From assembly GCA_947568835.1 (NCBI GenBank), contig OX387602.1, forward strand, positions 29,932,133 to 29,996,132: a stretch of 64,000 nt of DNA. The letters run 5' to 3'. The position numbers were made by a program, and so were the translations under genes. The notes below the pieces were generated by a model that searched no databases, was not told the origin of the DNA, and saw only the letters and a program-made list of their open reading frames with translations. Numbering within the stretch: the stretch's first letter is position 1; each line of letters opens with the position of its first letter. The stretch comes from Protonemura montana. Lineage: Eukaryota > Arthropoda > Insecta > Plecoptera > Nemouridae. Positions 11,565-22,943 of the stretch are shown piece by piece.

Positions 11565-11943
11565 TCAAAATGAACGTGGGAAATACGACTACGAATAACT
11601 GATCTCAATCCAGAATATATTTAGTCTAGTTTCCAGAACAGCTAGAAAACTGTTACCTCTTTCTGGTTTCGATTATTACTTATAAGGTAGGTACTACTAA
11701 GCTGCCACTGGAAAGAAAAAAAATTCATTCTAAAAGGTTAAAACGAAATCGTAATAGGAAATTTCAAAGAAAATGTACCATGTGGTCTATTGTAAATATA
11801 TAAAGACATATATTTCTATACTATTATTTAATAGTTGCACTTTGCCATTTCAGTGATAAAACTCATACAAAATAATGATAACAAATACATTATGGTTTTC
11901 TTCCCACACAAGATTTGCAGAAATAAATTGCTCAATTACTGAC

Positions 11944-12070
11944 ACAAACTTTTTAAACTGGGTTTGAATGCTAAAAGAACAACTTTCTTCACTGGAATTA
12001 AAAGCCCAGTTTAAAAAGTTTTTGTCAAAACTAGTCCTAAGGCTTGATAAAGTATACATGAGTCTAAAAA
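11944..12070. repeat. MITE-like element with about 20-bp inverted repeats
   Basis: The arms aaactttttaaactgggttt (from about 11945) and aaagcccagtttaaaaagtt (from about 12000) are reverse complements with few mismatches. The right side continues into a block (aaaactagtcctaaggcttg, then agtatacatgagtctaaaaa) that recurs at 31974-32045, 32540-32612 and 61736-61968. This makes it a dispersed non-coding repeat family. Confidence 0.6.
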
Positions 12071-13621
12071 TCATAATGCTCCATAATTCATGACTTACAC
12101 AATGGGAGCATAGAATCCTCAACAAAAATGCGATAACCTTGGCCCTTGCAACCTAACCTTGCCGCCCAGGTAGCAATGCGAGGTCAGAAGTCCTCGATCG
12201 GCGACCGAGGTAGGTCGTAAACAGAGGAGCAACTTCGGAAAACAGTGTTCGTTCTTGTGTAAATTTTAGTGTCGCTTTCCTTACCAGTTTGTAGTTAGTG
12301 GTCAGTGGGGACATTCAACGTGCTGGCCTGGACAGTCAGGCCAGTCAATGGCAATATATTGAGTATACTAGCGTTGGTACAAGTGTGGTAAACAATTAGT
12401 ATATAGTGAGCTAACGATCACTTGTTAGGTTGGGTCGTTCACCCCCGCTCCATTATTTCAAGGAAAACAAGATTTGACGTGAGTTACAAGGTTTTAGTTT
12501 CATATTATTCATTATGTGATTCCGTTTGTCTACTGCCTGTTATTGTTCAACTAGCATTGTAATAACCTCGTAATTGTCATGCTTCCAGCTATTAGAGAAT
12601 TAAGAACCAATTCTCATGTTCGTTTTGATTCTTTGATTTGTTTGTTCGTTTGCTAAATAAAGTGGAGCATTCTCCACCTGCTAATCCACTGTCAAACTCA
12701 GATGTAGCATTTGAGTGAAAGAACCAACAGTGACCATTAGCAACCTACCAGAGAGCAAACTCATGAGCGCCTTTTTGAACCCTTTAAGCATTTTTTGACA
12801 ACTACGCTCGTTTTTTTTTTTAACTATCGAGATCTAGCACCACTAGCACCTTCCCGTCCGTGGGGCTTCCTGGACTCTGAGACTAAAGGACAAGGGACAA
12901 TTCCCTAGGATTGCCGGTTACAGTTACATTATCTGTGGTTACATGACTTACATGGCTCTCTCACTACCAGCGTTAAGTATTTTCACACTCAACGATACCA
13001 GGTTAGTCGATCACCACGCAGAATCGAACCTGGGCCTTTCAAAATCAAGAGGTAGATCGCAATCTTACTACAAGGATCGAAGGGTTTATTTAACCTGTGG
13101 CCATATGGCATCTTCGTTGTCTGCATCATTGCTAAGATGTCGACTTAAATTGCAGAAATTGCAAAGCCTCTTTTTCCTTTAATTTTCATACTCTTTTAAA
13201 TTTTAAATTTGCATAGCTGTTAACATTTAATTCACAATGAAAATATATTTAACAGTTTAACATAACAAATTTTTACACAACTCTACCTCCAGCGTTTCAC
13301 CCTCACATAATAAGATATATATGGAAATAAGTTTCAATGAATAAAAAAATTAAAACAGAAATTTCGTGCACGGGCATATTGCCGAGGCATGGCACCGCGC
13401 TGAACAAGGAAACCTCAAGGACAGCACAATTGATTAGTTTCCTCAATTTCATTCAGGTTTTTCTATCCTCGTGGTCACCCATGTTGGTCGACGTCTAACC
13501 CAAATACGATGGTAAGTTATCCAAAGCGCGCTGCTCAGCACCTTTTCTAATCTAATATCCAATAGTTTACATAAGTCCACTTGTGTAGATCAGCCATCAT
13601 TCCACGTCAAACGCGTTGACT
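12071..13621. other. Intergenic region between MRPL9 and the minus-strand SMYD gene
   Basis: No gene is supported. A 12,943-13,182 (+) frame lacks family resemblance and splice context. The 13,178-13,340 part contains several ATTAAA/AATAAA-like hexamers on both strands that could serve the SMYD 3' end, but none can be singled out. Confidence 0.4.
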
Positions 13622-16600
13622 CTAGGAAATCCCCAGCATCTGCTGCCACTCCTTGATGTTTGCCAGTGCTGCGTTGGCGGCGACCCCCATGGCACCCTCT
13701 GTGGACGTGGGTGGCTCGAATGAGAGGATTGCGCCGGCCTCCTCAAGATGTGAAGCGACCTCGGCCAGGCGGGCGCGCAGTTCGCGCTTGCTGATGGCCT
13801 GTCGCTCCAGGGCACGTCGAGTCAGGATCATGATGGGCGCGTGCAGCTCGTAGAGGGTCATGCCTGCAACGCGATGGCATGGAGTACGTGGTCAGGAACG
13901 TGTGGCTGGAACCAAGCATGCTCAAGCCTTCATGGCGCATCAATTCCTGTTTTCCTTTACCCATAGGTATACAGAATGATTACACGTTTTATTATACTCC
14001 CTTATAAATCCATTTCTTATATTATGTATTCTTCAGTCCTGTTTTGTTGAAATCAACCTATTCTGTCAAACAGTCAAACAAAACGTTTGAGTTGGTGAAA
14101 CCAAACGACGTAGTCGAGGCTTCATGGATCGAATCTATTTCCTTTTTAAGCTGAAAATGGGACAAAATAGTTTTTATTTTTACCCCTGAGCCGCGAATAG
14201 CCCGGCTCGAGTGCGTCGAACACCCGCAACAGGTCCCTGCAGATGTCGCGCTTGCGCTCTAACTGCTGCTCAGTCATCTGGTTGATGTGGAAGTCCTGGC
14301 TCTTGCCGTAGAGCTGACTCAGCGAGTGTTTGATGCCGAGACAGTGGTAGTGGTTGACGTGCAACACTTTGCGGTAGCGGTCCAGACACGATTCGTACCC
14401 TGCGACGTCGTTGGCACCGATCCCCTCGATCTCCTTGCCGATCCTGAGGAACATTTCAATTCTTACTCATGGCTGTATTCCTCTCACAGTGACCAGTTTT
14501 CTCCCTTGCTGAGTTTTAGAAGCTTAGTGAAGTTCCACCATTAGGTTTTTAGTAGGTATACATAATCAAAACCATTGGTTTCACTGTTTTCGCACCGTTT
14601 CATCAAATACACACGATCTACTTTCATCCATTTTTTAAGCAAAGAACCTTCCTATGCATGCCAAAAAAAACCGCGTACTTTCTCTAGAAGAGACCCTCGA
14701 AAACAAAAGAACTGGCGCGTGCCGCAGATTTCTCAACGTTACTGCCATGTTGGATCACAAGAAGTTGTCAGGGTTTTTTATGCTGCTAAACTTAACACGT
14801 GACTCACAAACGCCGCGGGAAGTTGGGCTTTTGATGTTAAAAATAATGCTGTAAAATAATGACATGGCCGGGATTTGTGATACCATTTTGATAACTGAGA
14901 CCGATCGCTCGGAGCCACTCACTTCTCCATGAGACTGGTGACGCTGGCCGCACTGGCTTCGTACCCCGGACAGGCCGCGTGCGAACACCGCCAGACGGCG
15001 CATGCGTTGAGCGGCTGCGTGGACATGACGTAGCCGGACGAGCAGCGAGGACACTTGAGTGCGCCTGCGTAGGTGCCGAGCTCGGTGGGGTCAGAACAAC
15101 GCGCGCATTGGCAGTCGAAGAACTTGCTCTCCTTCAGGTGCTCGCGCCGCTTCAGCGTGCCCTAAGCGCGCGTGCGCGGGTACCAAGGCCGATTAGGATC
15201 GTAGGGGTAGTTCGGGGAACACAACTGACTTTGTACCAACTCTTATAGGAAGATATTCGTGGTCAGAACTGTTTAGACAGCACCCCCAATAATCATGCAT
15301 GGGTGCAAACACAGCCGTGTTAACGCCCATAGATTTTTCGACTAAAAGGACAAATTTTGTAAAGAGATACTCTCCACCATGTCCATAGGTGTGTCATAAT
15401 CCTGCTAAAGGGCGGTGAACCCCTTGAATGGTATATTAGCAAGCTCTAAAGCAAAGAGAGTATAGGTTATTATTGCTCCAACTTGATAGGACGGTCGCCC
15501 ACTCTAGTTCGCGGTCCCACCACGGCAGCGCGCGCGTACCTGCAGCGTGTACGCGTAGCTGAGCGTGATGGCAGCGTTCTTGGGCACGGCGCGCGACGTG
15601 CGAATGGAGAGCGTCATGTCCTCTCCGTCAGTGTGACACGTGTTGGGGACGCAGTCGTGCGCGAGGTAGAAGGCGATGGGGTAGAGGGCGCGCGCCGTCG
15701 TCCCTTGCTGGCCCACCTCGAAGGCGTTCGTCTGCAACGGAGGCGTTCGTGGACGTGTGTTTGAGGACCGAGGTCCTCGGGGCACCAGTTGTAGGGTATG
15801 CAGGACACGGTGCTGGTCTACATCGCCAGACAATGGCACTGCTCACAGACATCTAAGAAAATTGCATCGCATGTGCTTTGCCCAGTTAAATTTAAAAGTA
15901 TTGTTGTGGTCATCTTGCAATTTAGAAATTGTTTTGGGTGATTAAGTGCGTCACAGAAAAAATTCTTGGAGCAACGTTTGTTCAAGTATGATCTTATGAT
16001 AATATTTTGAACTCGTTGAGCTCACTGCAGTTGGCATCGTACCACCACGTTGAAGCATCCATAGAACGACAGCTTGCTGGACCATAATTAATGGGCTGCA
16101 TATGAAAATTGTGTGGCTAGAATCCAAATTAAATATACTACATTTTGGTGGGAACAAAAAGAAAGAAAGAAATTTGAATCTAAGGCAAGACGCATTTAAA
16201 AGTAACGGCCATTGCACACATTACTGATGGCAATTGCACCAGCATAGAGCTCACTCCCTTTAAAAAAAAGAGGCCAGAAAGTCGCTGAGTGCCTACATGC
16301 GCGGGTGGCGCGGGGGCGGTACCCCCGCGAGCAAAAAACCTGTGAGGTAACACAAAATTTCGCCGCATTCCAAAAGCGAGTGTGCATTTCATTCTGGAGC
16401 CGCGCCAAAATCGCAAACTATATTCTATAATAATCATTCAAAGTGGTGTAATTTGGCAGCAACATTTATTAGTTGGCCGCGCGGTTGTAGACGGCGTCCC
16501 GGCCGACTCTTTCATCGGCAGACCTCGATCTGGGCAAGACGATCTTGCGCAACTACGTAAACAAGCGGCGTAAACAAACGAACGTTCTGCAGAAAATAAC

Positions 16601-19600
16601 GCTTTTAATTGAATCTCTGCGGGCGTGGCTTTGAGCCAGTCAGCTGTTGCAAATTAGGCTGCCTTCTGAAGACAGATCGTGTGCGCTCATGCGCCTGCTT
16701 CTTGGCCTTTGATCTTCGTTTCAATCATCTTTGTTTTGTTTACAAAGTGAAATGGGATTGCTCAAACACGAATTCCAGCTCTAGCACTGCTGTACCATTC
16801 GCGGTACAAGACAATGACTTCTTCCTTATAACATATGCAATGGTTTTCTGACATTTCTTTCTTCCGACGATGGCCTCGATGCAGTATCCAGTTAGGTGCC
16901 AAAAAGTTCCTGAATACCGCGACTTTGATATACCTCCATACCTGACTCAAACCCAATTGCTTGAAACATTGACCGAACGGTTTGGCGTGTTGGAAACACC
17001 GGTTCTCATTAGATCACCGAAGTTAAGCAACACTGCGCTGAGTCAGGTATTGGATGGGTGACCATTATACACATGACCAGTTCTGTTCGGGAGAGTGGTT
17101 GGAGGGATGAAAGTTAGTACAGCAACTTCATTCGCCTTGCTTATCAACCTCTCGACAGCATGGATTTGTGGAGGAATCCTGCTGCTCGAGTTGCACCGTC
17201 CTTCGGAAGGGACGTGAAGCCGGTGGTCCCCTTGGTGCTCTTCGACAGGATTAGGCTACGTGCCGGCACCGGGTTTACCCTCCTCCCTTCTAGCCTAGGT
17301 TAGGTTCATCATCATCTTCATCATCATCCATTCATTCACCGACGCCATTAGACCAGTGCCGCAGGGCCAGTTGTCAAAACAGTGCGTCGTTAAACACCAC
17401 AAATAATAAAAAAAAATAATAATCGAAACATTGAGCCAAGCTCTGTTGAGTGCTGGGTAAGCTGACTAACTAAGCTGACTAACTCAAACTCTTATATGAA
17501 TCTTTAGTTTTTTTCAAGGCGCTTTCATATTTCCTACAAAATGATAGTCTGATCCTTCTCGATGGGACAGTGCCTGTCCCTTTTCCCACCCATTACTCAC
17601 AACCAATGACCGTGAACCAATTGTCCTTTACATTTGTTACGAATCGGAAGGATCGTGACAAATAGGGACTAAAGTATCAAGATCGAAATAAAATACAGTA
17701 TGACTTGTGAGAGCACAGAGAGTATTTCCGTCTCTGATGACAGGTGACCCAAGTAAAAGCTCCTGGTCACGTGCTCACCTCCAGAATTCCACACACGGTG
17801 TGAATCTCGTCCTCGTCGAACTGCGTCATTCCCCAAAGCACGCGTATCCTGTCGACCGTCTCACGCTGGTTGGTCGCCCAGTGCGGCAGTTTGCGTCGCA
17901 GTTCGTTGTGCGCCTCCATCTTGAGCAGCTCGGTCCACTGGGAGGGCAGCTCGGTCTTGAGCAGCAGACAGCGCAGCGGCACGATGGCATGGTAACGCTG
18001 CAAACGCGAAGCCAACGATTGTCAGTGTTCAATGGGGGGCAAACATAGCTAGCGCGTTGTCGCTGGGGTTTGGTGGGTGATAAGGCAGTAAATCTGGCAC
18101 TTATAATTTGTTCCACCGAGCTCACTTGGTTCTTTTAGTTGTTACCTTTTAGTGCCATCGTGGTCTACTCAGTCATTTTGGTAGACATTTTCATATATCA
18201 AAGAAAAATATTGTCAGACAATGACATTAGAGGTTTAGCATGACTAAATTGACAAAGGTCTACATGTTAGATTTTGCAACTCCATAATGTTGTTCTTAAT
18301 GAAATCTCTTATTCTACTACGTTTCTTAGCCAAAATTCAAACTGGATCATAAAAAAAAAGCATCCATGGTTAAGCCTCTAGTTCTGGTATCATTAGATCT
18401 ACTAGTTGTCTACATGGCTATTCATCCAACATTGCGGTGGCGTCTCTTTATTTTGTGCGAACACGCCTTGCGGAGCCACTGTAAATGCACTGTAAATGCA
18501 TAAATAAAAATAGCTTAAAATTTTAAACGATAATGCCAGGGATGCCAGGGAGGTCACTTAACCTATCGTCAAGCTACTTTGTATGTTAGTCTCTCATTTG
18601 ACCGGGATACTAATAGAAATGTCAGATCCAGGGCGCCAGGCCTTGTTAAAATGTCCTCCAAACAATACTCCTACGGTCGGCAGTCGAGCCCATGATGCCA
18701 CCTCCACCTAAAACCAGCGACATTTTAGTAAGAGCGCGTTAGTCTGAATTATTGTCTTGGCACATCAGCCGGCCTGGCGTTGCCAAGATCAAGATTATTA
18801 ATTACCTTTGTAAGCAACAACGCATTGTTTAAGCGCTCACACCCACTCACCATAGTTGTATCGTTGCCGGGTTTCAGCGCAGCCGACGCCAGGAGGCGGC
18901 ACTCGGCTGCACTGTGCCCATATCGCTGGCCAAGACCTGCGCAAGCCTTCGAGCACATCGGCCAACCGCACGCGCAGCACGCTGCGCCACATGCAGGCAG
19001 CTTTGTGCAGCATCCCAGGCAGAGCGGTTCACAGCCCTGACAGGGGCCGACCACAAGAGGGGGCACTCGCATTAGCAGCTCGCCCATTGCGAGGTCGCGG
19101 GTCGCCACCAGGTACCTGTCAAAGATGCGACCAGGTTCAAGGTCAGGTAGGCGAGCGACGAAGAGACCTTGTGCTGGTCAACGAAATGCTGTAAATAGTC
19201 AAATGTGATGGAATAGAAGGAATTCCGCTGTCGGGAAAGTGAGGGAAATGCACCCCGAGAGCTCATTGCGCCCTATTTTCTCTAGCAGTTCGATGTTGTG
19301 GTTGTTGGCGTATGTAGGCGTGTCGCAGCGGACTAGAGCCCAATTGTTAGATCAGTGCATGGCACTCTTTCGATACTTTAAATATTTGAAACAATTGAAT
19401 ATTCGTAAATTACCAAGGATTTGTGAGATGCCTATTGTGGTCTGTAAATACAATTTTAAAGCTAGACCGCTGGTGTAAGTACCAGAAAATACAGTCGGCC
19501 GACTCCATCTTAAACGTCCCCAAGGATATTGAGGCTGTAGATGTCCTGATGCTTTTGCCACTTTTGATTGCAAGAAGGTTGCTGCAACGCATAGGTACGC

Positions 19601-19842
19601 AGAACATACCGTCGCTTTCCCACGCCATTCACGCATGATCCAATCAATCCAAACACGACTTCGATTCCTTACCGCCCAAAGATGTCGGAGCTCTGGATCG
19701 AGTAGGGCAAGTCCTCCTCATCGCACTCCTGTTCGGCGTTTTCCTTCCCGTTTACATCCACTCGATCTGCCACCACGGCCTCCTTGCTGTGCGTCTTGCC
19801 CCGGTGTCGGTTCTTGTTCTTATTCTTCTTGTTTCGGTGCAT
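13622..19842 (-). CDS. SET and MYND domain protein, SmydA-like (7 exons)
   Basis: Exons (5' to 3'): 19842-19673, 19115-18851, 17997-17779, 15731-15540, 15161-14923, 14443-14184, 13863-13622; 1,587 nt, 528 residues. A basic, Lys/Asn/Arg-rich N-terminus precedes the split-SET start FGRYLVATRD (55-64). The MYND zinc finger follows (C89, C92, C103, C106, C111, C115, H124, C129). The second SET half is in exons 4-5, then a post-SET cysteine cluster (CQCARC, then CPRC) and a helical C-terminal domain. In SMYD proteins the SET binds S-adenosylmethionine. Here the NHxCxPN motif reads AHDCVPN (242-248), so the SAM-contacting Asn is missing and activity is doubtful. It is a paralogue of the gene at 26056: the last three exons align and share splice phases. 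It could be a SmydA-8-like member. The subfamily is inferred. Confidence 0.9.
16973..17424 (+). mobile_element. 5S-rRNA-derived SINE, nearly complete
   Basis: The 5' head is 5S-like (gttctcattagatcaccga, aagttaagcaacactg, ttggatgggtgacc), covering the internal A- and C-box promoter of RNA polymerase III. A body of about 270 bases follows, then a conserved 3' end (gtgcgtcgttaaacaccac) and an A/T-rich tail. A 10-base direct repeat, gaaacattga, flanks it at 16963-16972 and 17425-17434, as expected for a target-site duplication. It sits in intron 3 of the minus-strand SMYD gene, antisense to it. Confidence 0.9.
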
Positions 19843-19920
19843 TTTTTACGGATTATCGGCAAATCAACCGCCAAATCTAAGCCAAGTAATCGTTGCTTCT
19901 TGCGTGCAACAGGTTGTCGA

Positions 19921-19930
19921 CAGCTGTTTG
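19921..19930. promoter_or_regulatory. E-box-like motif upstream of the minus-strand SMYD gene
   Basis: On the minus strand aacagctgtc matches AWCAGCTGWT at nine of ten positions, about 80 bases before the ATG at 19842. A TCAG-containing segment (agcagtcagct) lies just upstream, but no DPE was found at +28 from it, so the start site is not fixed. Confidence 0.35.
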
Positions 19931-22640
19931 CTTCTAGCTGACTGCTAATCTTCTTGGAAGCGTTTTGTTGCTGGCTCGATTCGCCGGAGTCGAACCCAAT
20001 ACCCCGGTTAAACGCAATTACACTTGCGATTAATCACAGACGTCTGTTTAACTTCACTCTGTCACTTCACTCACAATTGACAGCACCTCGGGGCCAACAG
20101 CGCCGGCACACGCAGTTCAGTTTGGCCAGGCAGATTTCCGTCGGGAAAACGCGCTCGCTGTCAGTTATCGCGCTCGATGCGGTCGGTTTTCCAACTGACG
20201 TTGCACCTCCAAGACGCCGCTTGCACTCCGTTTGACATGTTGCCCGGCAATGCCGCCGACGCATGCGACGCCGGCGTCGGTAGGCGTCGAGCGCGCGAAG
20301 GACGCCGTCGTCGGCTATCTATAGCACGCAACGTGCGCCTGACTGCATGGCGTGCACTGGTGGTTCGTGGTTAAGTAATCGCAGCGTAATGTTGTGTAAG
20401 GATGTGCGCATGTAAGGAGATGTTTGGCGTGGATGGAGCTTTTTGGTGCAATTATGGCTTCTGTGCACATCGGTGTCGGGTGGTTTGGACGATCCAAATA
20501 GCGGAGAAAAACCAGTGGAATGGCTCGGGCGGTACTTATTTTCAAGACCAAATAGGAAACAGGCACTCAAAACAAATTGAAAGCATTTCCAATTTCAATT
20601 TGTTGTCAGATTTTTAGGGATTTCTGTGCAGAGAGACTCCATTTACCCAAAGGAGACCGGAAAGTGGTCGACTGGGGTTACATATGCACACCAGATTTGA
20701 GTCGTATGCCATGTCAGATATTTTCTGCAACAACTTTAGCATACTGCCATGTATGGTACCTTGATCCTGACCACCGCTACATAAACACATTCATTTGATG
20801 ACTGCTCGAATTTCACACAATTCATGCCTGCGAATAGACATCAGTCACTTCTTGACTAAGCGATGCTAAATTTTGTTTGAATAGAATCCAATATTGTGGA
20901 AGTTGGCTCGGAAAGTTTGCCTGTATTAACGGTGGATTGTAGCAATGAAGTACTTGATGAAATACCAATTTGTGCCATTGCATAGCAACCGGCTGGGGCT
21001 TACATTGTTGCAGCTCAGCCCCGAGCACCCGAGCGTCATTCATTCTCCCCGAGGTCGGCCCGCGTGCCGACGCAGGGACGAAAGCAAATGTGCAAATTTG
21101 GACGAGCTCCACGCTCCGATTGTGCCACGGGCGCCGCGCGAACCGTCCCCGTCTTGCCTCAGGGAAAACCTTGGGAAATTTGTGCATTCATTAATTAAAA
21201 CGAGATTTAACACCCACCACACATTTCGCTATCCACGATCCACGAACCAACGTGCGAGGCAAAACAATTTATGAGCGCGTTTCGTTTCTGATGAGATGAG
21301 CTTTTCGGTTTACCTGAATAAAAATAATTTCCTCGCTGCTGACTCATGAAGTGCTCTCTAATGGAAGGAAGACAGCTGAGAATTTGGCAAGCGAGTGCCG
21401 TCGGACTAAAACTAATGAGGTCATCGGAAAAGCCCACGTCATTGATGACCTTTTCGCATTGTTTGCTGAAGTTTTGGGATTCTGCACAATGTGAACACAT
21501 TCAGTACAACTTCAAACTTTAATAAGGTGAGGACGAGTCAGCCGTAGCGACCATCAACTTACTTTGTGTAGGATTCCAGACATGCCCACCCCTGAGATCG
21601 AACCCTGTGCTCATCTAGACATACCACCGTGACAACTTTAGGTTCGAATTGTCCAGTGGAACATATCCATCACAAAAGGAGCGCGTCGCATTTTAAAATC
21701 ATTGTACACATTAAAGAGTTTGTCGCAGGGCTCCGACAGCTGTCTGATTGCATTCGGTCGCTACAGACTTGGACGTGCGCCACGAGAAGCAGCGGCGTCG
21801 TGAACTCCGAGGGCAAGCTGCCCAAATGCCGGCGTAACCCCCTGGCCCCCGTGCCACGGGAGACAAATTGCTCCTATCCAGTCGTCACTTCCGGCACTGG
21901 CTGTCGATTGATTCCCAATCGCAATGTTTCGATGATGGTAAAGTGGTGCTGCTGTCGATGCCCTTTCTTCTCGGCGCTGTTGACCAATCCGCATTGTCTT
22001 TCCACGAAAAATCTGCAAATTATATTCTCAACTAGCCATTCTGCTTCACACCTAGGATTATAGCAATGACTACGCGATAATTATACAGAGTTAAAAAGAG
22101 TAAAAATATAAAACAATGTATTTATGTCATAAAAGAATGCTGTCTCGAGAGTTTAATAAGTGTCTTCGCAAGGTCACACGCCCGGCAATACCTACAGATC
22201 GATAATTTCCCACTTTACACCTATGCACCATCGGCATATAGAAATTGTAAACATTTCAGGCAGATAAGTTCGTAGTTTTGAAATGAAGTACCAACTTGTG
22301 CGAGTCAAATAGCATTCCACTATGAAGCTGATAAAATGTTCCTCGAGTGCGTTGCAAGAACTCTTTCCATTCACCTAGTTTTGTGGTGGGGAGTATGGGG
22401 CTGATTTTGTTCGTGCGATCGGACGACAATTTGACAATCGTCAAAGAAACGACGAAGAATTTCCTTGTAAACCATGGATTTTACACCAGAGATTAATTGA
22501 GCGTAGCAAAAGATTGCAAATGTAATTATTGTGATATCTGTTGTTTATTCTAAGACAGTATTTAATTATTATGTTTTAATCTTTATAAACACGGCGCTGT
22601 AATATGGTATTGTAATAAGTGTGTGTGTTTTTGACTTTTT

Positions 22641-22943
22641 TCATGCCCATTGTTTTCCTTGAACATCATGAGTATTCTGTAAAAAGAAATGAAAAAAAAC
22701 ATTGACTTGACATATCTGCACTGCCGGGCATCTCGGAGGAACGCGTGGCCCGTCGCAGAAACCGTTCAAGAATAGGCCGCAGCTCGAACAGTTTAATGAA
22801 CGATTACACTTATTGCATTCTTGCGTACGACGATCGCGATTGCTGCGACGCAGTTTCAAGCACGCGTAGCACGCACGTTTCTTGGCAGCACACGTTGTGA
22901 CGTTGACGGCAAGGAGCTTTTCGATAGTTTCGAAGCGCCTGCC
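22641..22943 (-). pseudogene. Cys-rich zinc-finger remnant, possibly piggyBac transposase C-terminus
   Basis: The frame opens after a stop at 22946-22944 and reads GRRFETIEKLLAV, then CAAKKRACYACLKL, RRTQECNKC and RSLNCSSCG. The order GRxF, K-rich, CxxC, R-rich, CxxC, LxC resembles the C-terminal cross-brace zinc finger of piggyBac-type transposases. No catalytic domain is visible upstream on this strand, so it would be a truncated remnant. It could also be an unrelated zinc-binding exon. Confidence 0.3.

Noticed and set aside
16973..17095. Possible 5S rRNA gene
   Set aside because: The 5' and 3' stem strands of 5S rRNA are not complementary here, and the sequence runs into a shared 300-base body with a target duplication, so it is a SINE head.
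21629..22063. 144-codon ORF in the SMYD intergenic region
   Set aside because: No family resemblance, no clear splice or promoter context, and an overlapping antisense ORF of similar quality. Length alone is weak evidence.
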